From Archangium violaceum (GTDB lineage: Bacteria; Myxococcota; Myxococcia; Myxococcales; Myxococcaceae): a stretch of 64,000 nucleotides of DNA. Shown in pieces: positions 26,669 through 34,699 of the stretch (its first letter is position 1; every line of letters starts with the position of its first letter). Location of the stretch: the NCBI RefSeq assembly GCF_016887565.1, contig NZ_CP069396.1, positions 4,491,001-4,555,000 of the forward strand, written 5' to 3'. The notes below the pieces were generated by a model. It searched no databases. It saw only the letters and a list, made by a program, of their open reading frames with translations, and was not told the DNA's origin. The position numbers and the translations under genes are program-made.

Positions 26669-28273
26669 CTAGTTGTTGCGGCGACGCGACGGCTTGTCCA
26701 GTGATTCCACACGTGGTGGCTCACGCTGGGACTCGCGGTGCTCGCCGTTGCCGTTGCGGCTCTCGCCGTTGCGGTGCTCGCCCCGGCCGGCCTCGTGCAC
26801 GAGGAGGGGAGAGAAGAAGCAGTCCTTCTTGGTGTACTCGTCGAAGGAGAAGGCGAAGCGGTAGCTGGCCGCCGCGCGCTGGTTGCAGTCGGTGCGCTCG
26901 CAGAAGCGGCAGGAGATGCCGCTGGGCACCGCGTCCTTGCGCAGGTCCGTGGTGGGCAGGCCATAAGCCAGGTACTTGGCGTTCTCCGCGTGCGTGCCCA
27001 GGCCGATGGAGTACGCCGTGCCACGCACGATGGATCCCTCGATGGGCTGCAGCTGCACCTTCGCGAAGCAGAAGTACGAGGTGCCGTCCGGCATCATCGA
27101 GTACTGCCGGGTGATCTGCGACGGGTTGAGGAAGGCCAGGTGCACGGCCCACTTGCCGCACGAGCCGCCGCCCGTGGCGAACTTGATGCCGGTGCCGCTG
27201 TAGCGCTTGGAGATGTTGCCGGCGATGTCCGAGCGCAGGAAGTGGAAGGGCAGGCCCTTGCGCTTGGGATCCGACAGGTTGCACAGCCGGTGGGCCACCG
27301 TCTCGTACGTGGTGCCGAAGAGGTTGGAGAGCAGCTCCACGTCGTAGCGCGTGCGCTCCACCTCCTTGAAGAAGTCCCCGTACGGCAGCATCAGCGCGCC
27401 GGCGAAGTAGTTGGCCAGGTTCACCTTGATGAGCCGCTGCGTCTCCGCGTGCCGCGTGCGCACCGCGCCGACGATCCGCTCCACCAGCTTCTCCCGGTCC
27501 AGCACCATCAGTCCGATGGACGCGGCGAGCTGGAACTTGAGCGGCTGCTCGGTGAGGTCCGGCGAGAGGATGAGCTCCTGGCTCTCCGGATCGAACCGGC
27601 GCACCACCGAGGAGCCACTGGCCGCGGCCTCGAAGCGCACCCGGTAACCGAAGCGCTCCTCCAGCAGTGGCACCAGCTGCGCGCTGGTCAGCAGGCGTCC
27701 CAGCTTGAAGTCGCGCCGCAGCGCCTCGGCCTGCTCCTCCAGCTCGGGGAAGTAGTTGTGGTGCGTCTGGAGGAAGTCACTCACCTCGTCGAAGGGCGAG
27801 TAGTCGAAGCGCAGGCCCGGCCCCGCCGAGCTGCCCGGCGCCGATTGCGTGCGCGCCCGCTCCTCCGCGTTGAGCTGCGCCAGCACGTTCTCCAGCTGCG
27901 TGCGCGTGTTCTTGTAGAGGTTGAAGAGCGCCGCCACCGTGCCCGCCAGCTTCGGCTCCGCCGACAGGCTCTGCAGCGACTCGGGATCGATGTCGAGGCT
28001 CTTGAGCAGCGGCTCGTCCAGCAGCTTCGCCAGGGCCTCGTCCACCCGGCCCTCGCCGAGCGTGGACATGAACTGCTCGGGGTCCTGGTCGAAGTAGCGC
28101 AGCGCCTTCCACAGCAGAGGGAAGGGCATGACGCGTTTGCCCTTCTCGATGAGGTTCAGATAGGCCGGGGAGACCCCCAGGTCCTTGGCCGCGTCCGTCT
28201 GCTTGATGTTCCGCGCCAGCCTCAGGCTGCGCAGCTTCAAACCCACGTTCGCGTTGAGTGCATTCTCGTTCAT
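26669..28273 (-). CDS. XRE-family ScfR/RamB-type short-chain fatty acyl regulator
   Basis: A 534-residue regulator. Residues 8-65 are an XRE HTH (IKQTDAAKDLGVSPAYLNLIEKGKR). Residues 160-300 resemble the IrrE/ImmA-like domain, ending in NYFAGALMLPY, but without a HEXXH protease motif. The C-terminal domain ends in CRFCERTDCNQRAA, the Cys cluster typical of the ScfR/RamB/MldR group that controls acetate, propionate and glyoxylate metabolism. A basic, Asn/Arg/Glu-rich tail of about 50 residues is extra. Expected to bind DNA and sense acyl-CoA or a related ligand. Its own promoter lies in the 370-base gap shared with the divergent protease gene. Confidence 0.85.
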   Translation of the reverse strand: MNENALNANVGLKLRSLRLARNIKQTDAAKDLGVSPAYLNLIEKGKRVMPFPLLWKALRYFDQDPEQFMSTLGEGRVDEALAKLLDEPLLKSLDIDPESLQSLSAEPKLAGTVAALFNLYKNTRTQLENVLAQLNAEERARTQSAPGSSAGPGLRFDYSPFDEVSDFLQTHHNYFPELEEQAEALRRDFKLGRLLTSAQLVPLLEERFGYRVRFEAAASGSSVVRRFDPESQELILSPDLTEQPLKFQLAASIGLMVLDREKLVERIVGAVRTRHAETQRLIKVNLANYFAGALMLPYGDFFKEVERTRYDVELLSNLFGTTYETVAHRLCNLSDPKRKGLPFHFLRSDIAGNISKRYSGTGIKFATGGGSCGKWAVHLAFLNPSQITRQYSMMPDGTSYFCFAKVQLQPIEGSIVRGTAYSIGLGTHAENAKYLAYGLPTTDLRKDAVPSGISCRFCERTDCNQRAAASYRFAFSFDEYTKKDCFFSPLLVHEAGRGEHRNGESRNGNGEHRESQREPPRVESLDKPSRRRNN

Positions 28274-28643
28274 CTCTGAGTGTCCCGGACAGGTCCCTCA
28301 CTCCAAGTACCCGTCACCTCCGACACGCCCACTGTGCGGAGCCTTTTACCGATTTGCAACGAGCGTTTTCGGGGAGAATGAGGCCTGTCCGTCAGGGAAC
28401 GGTGGACCCCCACCTTTCTCCTCCCGAGCCGTTCGTCGGAGTTCAACCAATTGGATTCATTGGTGTTTTTCGCCAGCCCGTCGACCCGTGGAGGCAGATC
28501 GTTCATGGGGCTGTCAAAGGTTTACCAACGAGGTGTAACAGCGCGGCGGTGGGATGGAGGCGCGGAGTGGAGCACGGCCCGGGGGCATGGGGGTTGATCG
28601 GGCGCTCGCCTGCGCGGAGGTGTTGGGCGAGGCTGCGAGGTCC
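28274..28643. other. divergent promoter region, 370 bp
   Basis: No gene is evident between the divergent regulator and protease genes. It should contain both promoters. A TTTGCAA word is at 28353-28359 and the palindrome CCAATTGG at 28447-28454, with a second ATTGG a few bases on. Confidence 0.45.
28352..28360 (-). promoter_or_regulatory. possible RamB/ScfR-type box (ATTTGCAAC)
   Basis: RamB of Corynebacterium binds sites with a TTTGCAAA core. ATTTGCAAC here, about 80 bases upstream of the ScfR-type gene, matches seven of the eight core bases and could be an autoregulatory site. Single short match only. Confidence 0.25.
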
Positions 28644-30101
28644 GTGCTTCCTTCTCGTCCCCTTCGTGGCTGGCCGAGCCATTCCCTCTCTCTGTGGGTG
28701 GTCCTCGGGTGGATGCTGTGTGGGTGCCACATGGGGGCGCTGCGTTCCCCAGCCGGGCCCGAGAGAGAGCCGGCGGCGCTGCGCTATCTCGTCACCTATG
28801 TCCGGGAGCCCGAGCGTGCGCTGGAGGTGGAGCTTCTCCGCCTGCGGGAGGAGGCCCCCCGGAAGTTCCTCTTCACCCTGCCCGGAGGCGTGTCCGAGGT
28901 GCGCGCCTTGGGGGAGGACGGCTCGGAGCGGGCGCTGCCGGTGTCCGAGGAGGGAGGGGTCCTCGCTCCGCCGGGCACGCTCCGCCTGCTCTACCGCTAT
29001 GAGCTGAGCGCGCACGGCCGCGACGGACATGCGTCCTTCTTCACCGGCCTGGGCGAGGGGGACGCGTGGCACGTCGCGGGCCGGGCCTGGCTGCTGCGCC
29101 CCCATGTGGTGACGCCGTCGCTGCGCGCGGAGCTCGTGGTCCAGGACACGGAGGCGCTGCTGCCCTGGGCTCCGGACGCGGATGGCATCTACCGGCTGAG
29201 GGGCGTGGACCTGGTGGACTCGGGCTTCCACGGCTTCGGTGGGAGGCGGTGCACCGTGCGCCCGCCGGGCGCGGTGCTGGAGGTGGCGGTGCTCGGCCGC
29301 ATGTCGCACGTGGAGGATGCGGCCCTGTGTGCGTGGGTGCGCCAGGCCGCCGAGGAGGTGATGACGGTGCGGCGCACCTTCCCGTACCCGCGCGTCACCG
29401 TGCGCATCGTCCCCGTGCCGCGGCGCGACAATCCCTCCCTCTTCGGCATGGTGCTGTGGAGCTCGCCCCCGAGCGTCTCCCTGCTCGTCGGCCAGGACGC
29501 GACGCCCGGATCCTTCACCCGCGACTGGGTGGCCGTGCACGAGCTCCTCCACCTGGCGCACCCCATCTTCCTTCCGCGCGTCAGCTGGCTGTCGGAGGGG
29601 CTGGCCACCTACCTCACGGAGGTGGCGCGCGCGCGCTCGGGCAGACAGACGCCCGAGCGTGCCTGGGAGGAAATCCTGGACGGCTTCGCACGGGGGCGCC
29701 GCGCCGTGGGCACCCGGACGATGCAGGACGTCATCGACCAGGGGGACTCCTATGTAGGCACCTACTGGACGGGGGCGCTCTTCGCCCTACACCTCGACGT
29801 GGAGCTGCGGCGCGTCACCGGCAACCGCCAGGGGCTCGAGGATGTCCTCGAGCGGCTCGCGCGCGCCGGTTCCACCGCGAGTCTGGATGACTTCGCCATG
29901 GCGGTGGATGCCTTGGCGGGCCGCCCACTCTTCCGCGCGTTGCTGTCACGCCATCTGTCCGCACCGTCTTTTTCTGAACAGGATGCTCTGTTACAAGCCC
30001 TGGGTGTGGAATCCGGACCGCTCGGCGTCCAGCTCGGCCCGGCGCGTGACAGCCAGGTGCGTGAGGCCCTGGTGGGCAAGCGCTCCGAGCCCGCCAGATA
30101 G
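28644..30101 (+). CDS. HEXXH metalloprotease lipoprotein (M1/M61-like)
   Basis: A 485-residue lipoprotein if started at GTG 28644, which gives a compact signal peptide ending LGWMLCGC; ATG codons at 28554 and 28587 would add an implausibly long cytoplasmic part. The catalytic motif is H299-E-L-L-H303 with a second Glu318 in SEGLATYLTE, the gluzincin arrangement. The N-terminal 230 residues are beta-rich as in the M61 glycyl-aminopeptidase family. It would cleave peptides at the cell envelope. No partner gene in the same direction until the RiPP operon, 143 bases downstream. Confidence 0.75.
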   Translation: MLPSRPLRGWPSHSLSLWVVLGWMLCGCHMGALRSPAGPEREPAALRYLVTYVREPERALEVELLRLREEAPRKFLFTLPGGVSEVRALGEDGSERALPVSEEGGVLAPPGTLRLLYRYELSAHGRDGHASFFTGLGEGDAWHVAGRAWLLRPHVVTPSLRAELVVQDTEALLPWAPDADGIYRLRGVDLVDSGFHGFGGRRCTVRPPGAVLEVAVLGRMSHVEDAALCAWVRQAAEEVMTVRRTFPYPRVTVRIVPVPRRDNPSLFGMVLWSSPPSVSLLVGQDATPGSFTRDWVAVHELLHLAHPIFLPRVSWLSEGLATYLTEVARARSGRQTPERAWEEILDGFARGRRAVGTRTMQDVIDQGDSYVGTYWTGALFALHLDVELRRVTGNRQGLEDVLERLARAGSTASLDDFAMAVDALAGRPLFRALLSRHLSAPSFSEQDALLQALGVESGPLGVQLGPARDSQVREALVGKRSEPAR

Positions 30102-30244
30102 CCGATGCGCCCGGAGAAAAGGAGCCTGTAACCCGACGAGACCGGACCGCGTATGTCAGACCGCGCACGCACTCTCCCGGGTGATTGGACTCCCCACCAC
30201 GTGCAGTCCCCATCTCCCACCCAGGAAGTTCGAAAGGAAGTTCC

Positions 30245-30490
30245 ATGAACGTCAAGGCCATGGCCGCCATCGTCGGTACGCTCTCCCTCGGTACGCTCGC
30301 CACCGGCTGTGCGACCGCGAAGCCCATGAAGTCCTCCGTCTCCTCGGAGAGGGGCAGCGAGTACGCCTGCAAGGTCGACGTCTCGGCCGCCCGGCAGGTT
30401 GACGACACCGCCAGCACCGCCACCGCCGAGAAGGCCAGCGAGCACTCGTGTGGTAACGCCAGCTGTGGCGGCGCCACCAAGCCCCAGTAG
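30245..30490 (+). CDS. lipoprotein-type Cys-rich RiPP precursor for the MNIO system
   Basis: An 81-residue peptide with a basic start, hydrophobic core and lipobox LATGC (Cys22), then a Ser/Ala/Thr-rich region with only three further Cys: Cys42 (SEYACKVD), Cys69 and Cys74 (HSCGNASCGG). AAGGAAG precedes ATG 30245. It sits directly ahead of the DUF692 and DUF2063 genes, the place of BufA/HvfA precursors, whose Cys residues are modified by the MNIO enzyme to give copper- or other metal-binding peptides. The CGxxxCGG pattern resembles the ExxCG motifs of HvfA-type precursors. A lipid-anchored precursor would be unusual. Alternative: an unmodified small lipoprotein. Confidence 0.75.
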   Translation: MNVKAMAAIVGTLSLGTLATGCATAKPMKSSVSSERGSEYACKVDVSAARQVDDTASTATAEKASEHSCGNASCGGATKPQ

Positions 30491-30499
30491 TCATCGCGC

Positions 30500-30525
30500 C
30501 TCCCGAGACTCTCGGGGGTTGTCTT
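30500..30525 (+). terminator. attenuator-like hairpin after the precursor gene
   Basis: CTCCCGAG-ACT-CTCGGGGG (30500-30518) can form an eight-pair stem with a three-base loop (one G-T pair) and is followed by TTGTCTT. Placed between precursor and enzyme genes, it may end most transcripts so that precursor is made in excess. Confidence 0.5.
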
Positions 30526-30583
30526 CCGGGCGGCAGGGGGTCTCCTCTCGCCGCCCGCGTCTTTTTCAAGGGGAGTCATCGAC

Positions 30584-31432
30584 GTGCCAGCGAGCTATGC
30601 GCGCAGACATGGATTGAAGCCGCTCGGGGCGGGCATCGGACTGCGGCGCGAGTTCTACGCGCGCCTCCCGGAGACCTCTCGCGCGCTGGACTGGGTGGAG
30701 ATCATCCCCGAGAACTTCCTCACGCTCGGAGGCCGTCCCCAGCGCGCGCTGGACGCGTGCGTGGAGCGCTGGCCGACGCTGCCGCACGGCGTGGCGCTGA
30801 ACATCGGCGGGCCCGAGCCGCTGGACGGGGACTACCTCACGGGGCTGAAGGCGTTGGTGGAGCGGGTGGACGCGCCCTTCTTCTCGGACCACCTCTGCTA
30901 CACGCGGCTGGGTGGGGCGTACCTGTATGACCTGCTCCCGCTGCCCTTCTCGGAGGAGGCGGTGGAGCACGTGGTGCCGCGGGTGCGCGAGGTGAAGGAG
31001 CGGGTGGGCCGGCCCTTCCTACTGGAGAACCCGAGCTACTACGCGCGCATGCCGGGGGGCACGCTGGACGAGGCGGCCTTCCTGCGGCACGTGGCCGAGG
31101 AGGCGGACTGCGGCCTGCTGCTGGACGTGAACAACGTCTACGTGAACGCGCAGAACCACGGGTATGACCCGAGGGCCTTCGTGGACGCGCTGCCGCTGGA
31201 GCGGGTGGTGCAGATCCACCTGGCGGGGCACGAGCGGCTGCCGGACGTCATCATCGACACGCACGGGGCGGCCGTCTGCGACGACGTGTGGACGCTGTAC
31301 CGCTACGTGCTGGAGCGCACGGGGCCGGTGTCGACGCTGATCGAATGGGATCAGGACATTCCCTCGCTGGACGCGGTGCTGGACGAGGCGGACCGGGCGC
31401 GCGCGGTGCTGGCGCGGGTGGAGGGGCGATGA
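30584..31432 (+). CDS. bufB: MNIO / DUF692 multinuclear iron oxidase
   Basis: A 282-residue TIM-barrel protein of the DUF692 (MNIO) family, full length. Expected iron ligands and active-site residues are visible: E39/E43 (VEIIPENF), H103 (SDHLCY), E148 (LLENPSYY), D181/N183/N184 (LLDVNNVYVNA), H212/H216 (IHLAGH), H227 (IDTHG), E254 (IEWDQD). MNIOs use two or three iron ions and O2 to modify Cys in peptide substrates, giving oxazolone/thioamide or thiooxazole groups. GTG start with AAGGGGAG upstream. Its stop overlaps the start of the DUF2063 partner (ATGA). The symbol follows the bufferin nomenclature and denotes family, not proven function. Confidence 0.92.
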   Translation: MPASYARRHGLKPLGAGIGLRREFYARLPETSRALDWVEIIPENFLTLGGRPQRALDACVERWPTLPHGVALNIGGPEPLDGDYLTGLKALVERVDAPFFSDHLCYTRLGGAYLYDLLPLPFSEEAVEHVVPRVREVKERVGRPFLLENPSYYARMPGGTLDEAAFLRHVAEEADCGLLLDVNNVYVNAQNHGYDPRAFVDALPLERVVQIHLAGHERLPDVIIDTHGAAVCDDVWTLYRYVLERTGPVSTLIEWDQDIPSLDAVLDEADRARAVLARVEGR

Positions 31433-32145
31433 AACCCGGGCTGCGTGGCTTCTTCGATTCGATGGCGGAGTACTTCGCGAACCCGGGCCCCGAGGGGGTG
31501 GAGCGGCTGTACGGGGCGCACCCGGGCTGGGACGCGCCGCGCTCGCGGGTGGAGCTCTACGGTCGCCTGGTGCGCCACCACGTGGGGGCCACGCTGGAGA
31601 AGCTCTACCCGCTGACGCGCGTGGGCGTGGGCGAGGAGCGGTGGGAGGCGCTGGTGCGGGCGTACGAGGCGAGCCGGCCCCCGCGCCCCTTCGAGATGAA
31701 CCGGATGGGCGAGGGCTTCCCGGGCTTCCTCGCGGACGAGGTGGAGCGGCGCGGGTTGCCGACCTTCCTGCCCGCGCTGGCGCGCTTCGAGTGGACGGAC
31801 TTCGCGGTGTACGCGTCGCTGGAGCCGGTGCCGGAGAAGGTGGAGCGGCTGACGGTGAACCCGACGCTGGTGGTGCTGGAGCACCCCTTCCAGCTCTGCG
31901 CCTACGTGCGCGCCCGGGGCCAGGGACAGCCGGAGCCGGGGCAGGAGATGGCGCTGCTGTGGCGGCACCCGGAGCGGCTGGTGACGATGTTCGTGGCCGC
32001 CAGTGACCGCTCGCTGCTCACGGTGAAGATGGCGCTGGAGGGGCTCACGCCGTCCCGGGTGGCCGAGGCGACGGGCGTGGCCGAGGCCGACATCCAGGCC
32101 GCCGTGGACGAGAGCGTGGCGGACGGCCTCGTCCTGTCTCCCTGA
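31429..32145 (+). CDS. bufC: DUF2063 RiPP partner protein (BufC/HvfC-like)
   Basis: A 238-residue protein with the DUF2063 N-terminal domain (LRGFFDSMAEYFANP...LYGRLVRHHVGATLEKLYPLT) and a C-terminal winged-helix-like part (LTPSRVAEATGVAEADIQAAVDESVADGLV). Such partners bind the precursor leader and present it to the MNIO. Translationally coupled to the DUF692 gene by ATGA. No DoxX-type membrane gene (BufD/HvfD) follows; a strong terminator comes directly after the stop. Cytoplasmic. Confidence 0.88.
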   Translation: MKPGLRGFFDSMAEYFANPGPEGVERLYGAHPGWDAPRSRVELYGRLVRHHVGATLEKLYPLTRVGVGEERWEALVRAYEASRPPRPFEMNRMGEGFPGFLADEVERRGLPTFLPALARFEWTDFAVYASLEPVPEKVERLTVNPTLVVLEHPFQLCAYVRARGQGQPEPGQEMALLWRHPERLVTMFVAASDRSLLTVKMALEGLTPSRVAEATGVAEADIQAAVDESVADGLVLSP

Positions 32146-32152
32146 GCGAAGA

Positions 32153-32181
32153 GGCGGCTCCGGTGTTTCCCCGGAGCCGCC
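32153..32181. terminator. bidirectional terminator hairpin
   Basis: GGCGGCTCCGG (32153-32163), loop TGTTTCC, CCGGAGCCGCC (32171-32181): a perfect 11-pair stem in the 48-base gap between the convergent RiPP operon and the propeller lipoprotein gene. There is no strong T-run on either side. Confidence 0.65.
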
Positions 32182-32193
32182 GGACCACTCGAG

Positions 32194-34545
32194 CTACTGG
32201 ATGGGCACCTTGCACACGGTGCCGTTGGCCGAGCTGGTGCACCGCAGGCCGTCGCAGCACGCGGAGTTGGCACCGCACGGCTGACCGATGCCGGAGCACG
32301 GCGGACGGCAGGTGCAGTTGTCACCCGTGCACTCGGCGCCGGCGTCGTCCAGGCAGCGCATGCCATCGCAGCAGGGCGCCACCTGCGAGCACTTCTCGAA
32401 GGCCGTTCCGCACAGGGCCGGGGGCGCCTTGCACACGCAGCCGCCGCTCACGTCACACGGCACGGGCGGATCCTTGGTGGGGTTGACGCAGTTCAGGCCG
32501 TTGCAGCACGAGCCCGCTCCGGTGCAGTTCTCGCCCACCGTGGAGCACCCGTTGACCACGAAGTACTCGGCCCACTGGGCGATGTGGTTGGAGGTGTTGA
32601 GCGTCTGGAAGGGCAGGGCGAAGGCCGCGTAGGACGGATCCTCCCCCTTCTCCAGCTTGCCCCCCTCCACCGCCGCCATCCACAGCAGCGTGCCGCTGTC
32701 GGGGTACTCGTCGCCACCCTTGGGCGGCTGGCGCAGGCCGTACATGCGGCTGGAGGAGAACGTCGTCCACATCAGCTGGCTGCTCTCGCTCGCGCTGCCC
32801 CGCGTCACGAAGGGGCTCCACTTCGGGTAGCTGTTGGTGAGGTTCGTGTTGCCCTTGTCCATGGGGCCCGGCGCGTTGATGCGCGCGAGCTCCACGGGCG
32901 TCGCGTTGGCCTGCAGCTTCGCCGCCCACATCTTCGCGGACGGATCCGTGTCCGCGTTGCAGTACTTCTCCTTCTCGGTGTTGGCGGTGGGGCAGGTGGA
33001 CTCGTTGTAGACGAGGAAGGAGTTGTTGGGCGCGATGGCCGGGTAGTAGCGGTTCTTCCCGCTCACCGCGGGCACGATGGTGAAGGGCGCGCTCCAGGCG
33101 CCGCCCGTCTGCTGCGTCACCGCCTTGATGGCGCCCTTGCCCATGCGCTGGTTCGTCTCGCGGATGCCCACGGCCGTGTAGGCGATCGTCTTTCCATCCG
33201 CGCTCCAGTCGGGGTGGTTGGCGGGATTGGCCTGGGTGCCGGTGTTGGCGATGACGCCGGTGCGCTTGCCCGTGGTGCCGTCGAAGAGGAGCAGGTTGTG
33301 GTTGTTGGAGCCGCTGTCGGTGTAGACGCCGACGAACTTGCTGCCGTCCGGGTTCCACGACTCGAAGATGCTCTTGTCGTCGGTGCTGGTCGACACGATG
33401 TTCGTCTTGCTGGCGGGCGTGAAGTTGGACAGGTCCACCAGGGCCAGGCGGCCATCGTTCTGTCCCTGGACCTCGGCCACCACCTTCTTGCCGTTGCGGC
33501 TCAGCGCGTGGCAGCCCACGCAGGAGATGCCGGAGTCGTTGATGTTGTTCTTGGTCAACACCTCGGAGGCTTTCTTGCTGTTGGGGTCGGCGAAGTCATA
33601 ACGCATGACGCCGGGGGTGCTGCCCGTGGTGGTCCAGTAGTAGAGCGCGCCCTTGAGCTCGGCGCGGGAGAACTGGATGGTGATGGGATCGGACACGCCC
33701 ACCGTGCCTCCCGTGTCACCCGTGGCGCGCAGGATGACGCGCACGGGCTGGCCACCGCGGTTGCTCTCCGCGAGGAACTTCCACACCTGCTCCGAGGGCG
33801 TGTAGATGCAGCCGCGGGAGACTCCCGTGGGCAGGGTGAAGTTGTCCGGCAGGTAGCAGCGCAGGTAGACGCGCACGTCGGTGACGGTGTTGCTGAAGGC
33901 CAGCTCGAAGAGGGTGTTGCTGGTGGGGCCGGGCAGGAAGTGGATCTCCAACTGCCCCAGGTTCGGCGGCACCATGACGCCGCTGTTGGGGTAGACGAGC
34001 GTCGGCTTGCGCGTGGCTTCCACCTGGCCGTCGAACCGCGACTCCGGCTGCGAGGGCAGGGTGGAGGAGCCGGGCGCGCTGTCCGGCAGCTTCTGCGCCA
34101 TCTTCACGGTGATCTGCGTGGAGACGGACGTGGTGCCGATCTGCGCGCGCACGTAGCTGGTGCCGCCCACCGTGGCGCTCGACTTGAAGGTGGAGCCGCT
34201 GAACGAGCCCAGCTGCGTGTTGTCGATGAAGAAGCTGGCCTGGCCCGTCACGTCCTCGGTGTGCTTGTCGGTGTAGGTGCCGGTGACGGTGTAGCTCTGG
34301 GTGACGCCCGTGGTGCCCGTGACGGAGAGGGTCGCGTTGGCGGGGGAGATCGTGATCGACTTCAGGGTGACCTCGCCCCCGCCCCCGTCGGGATCGCCGC
34401 CGTCGTCGTTACCCGTCGAGTCCCCGCCGTCCCGCCCGCCATCCGCCGTTGGATTGCCGTTGCCGTTTCCTCCAGGAGTGGGGGTACAGCCAGACAGCGC
34501 CAGCGCTGTCATCAAGATGCCGAGTAGCCAGTTGTTCTTCCTCAT
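32194..34545 (-). CDS. beta-propeller lipoprotein with CxxCH haem motif and Cys-knot tail
   Basis: A 783-residue lipoprotein: lipobox LSGC (Cys20), a Gly/Asp-rich linker, a Big2-like Ig domain (residues 60-148), then a TolB/WD40-like propeller (180-665) with repeats such as SIFESWNPDGSKFVGVY and HPDWSADGKTIAY. C342-V-G-C-H346 is a c-type haem attachment motif, followed by ALSRNGKKVVAE. The last 117 residues hold three small Cys modules, each with CC(N/D)G-(L/M)-x-C, like animal dickkopf/knottin domains. Expected on the cell surface or in the periplasm; electron-transfer role is inference. ATG 34545 is chosen since the signal peptide starts there. A shorter paralogue without the tail lies at 50349-52259. 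Confidence 0.8.
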   Translation of the reverse strand: MRKNNWLLGILMTALALSGCTPTPGGNGNGNPTADGGRDGGDSTGNDDGGDPDGGGGEVTLKSITISPANATLSVTGTTGVTQSYTVTGTYTDKHTEDVTGQASFFIDNTQLGSFSGSTFKSSATVGGTSYVRAQIGTTSVSTQITVKMAQKLPDSAPGSSTLPSQPESRFDGQVEATRKPTLVYPNSGVMVPPNLGQLEIHFLPGPTSNTLFELAFSNTVTDVRVYLRCYLPDNFTLPTGVSRGCIYTPSEQVWKFLAESNRGGQPVRVILRATGDTGGTVGVSDPITIQFSRAELKGALYYWTTTGSTPGVMRYDFADPNSKKASEVLTKNNINDSGISCVGCHALSRNGKKVVAEVQGQNDGRLALVDLSNFTPASKTNIVSTSTDDKSIFESWNPDGSKFVGVYTDSGSNNHNLLLFDGTTGKRTGVIANTGTQANPANHPDWSADGKTIAYTAVGIRETNQRMGKGAIKAVTQQTGGAWSAPFTIVPAVSGKNRYYPAIAPNNSFLVYNESTCPTANTEKEKYCNADTDPSAKMWAAKLQANATPVELARINAPGPMDKGNTNLTNSYPKWSPFVTRGSASESSQLMWTTFSSSRMYGLRQPPKGGDEYPDSGTLLWMAAVEGGKLEKGEDPSYAAFALPFQTLNTSNHIAQWAEYFVVNGCSTVGENCTGAGSCCNGLNCVNPTKDPPVPCDVSGGCVCKAPPALCGTAFEKCSQVAPCCDGMRCLDDAGAECTGDNCTCRPPCSGIGQPCGANSACCDGLRCTSSANGTVCKVPIQ

Positions 34546-34699
34546 GGCTGCCCAGGGTAGCGCTAATCCTGGCGCCCCGCTCGTGGTTCTGGACAGTCCT
34601 CCCCGGCGCATTCACTCGCATCGCAAGCTTGAAACCTCGCGACAATACAAGTGTATGTGTGTTGCGAATTTCCCAGATTCTCAAAACACGCCGTGAATC

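Noticed and set aside
31429-32145. Search for a fourth (DoxX-like BufD) gene in the RiPP operon
   Set aside because: A strong hairpin follows the DUF2063 stop and the next gene is convergent, so the operon ends here.
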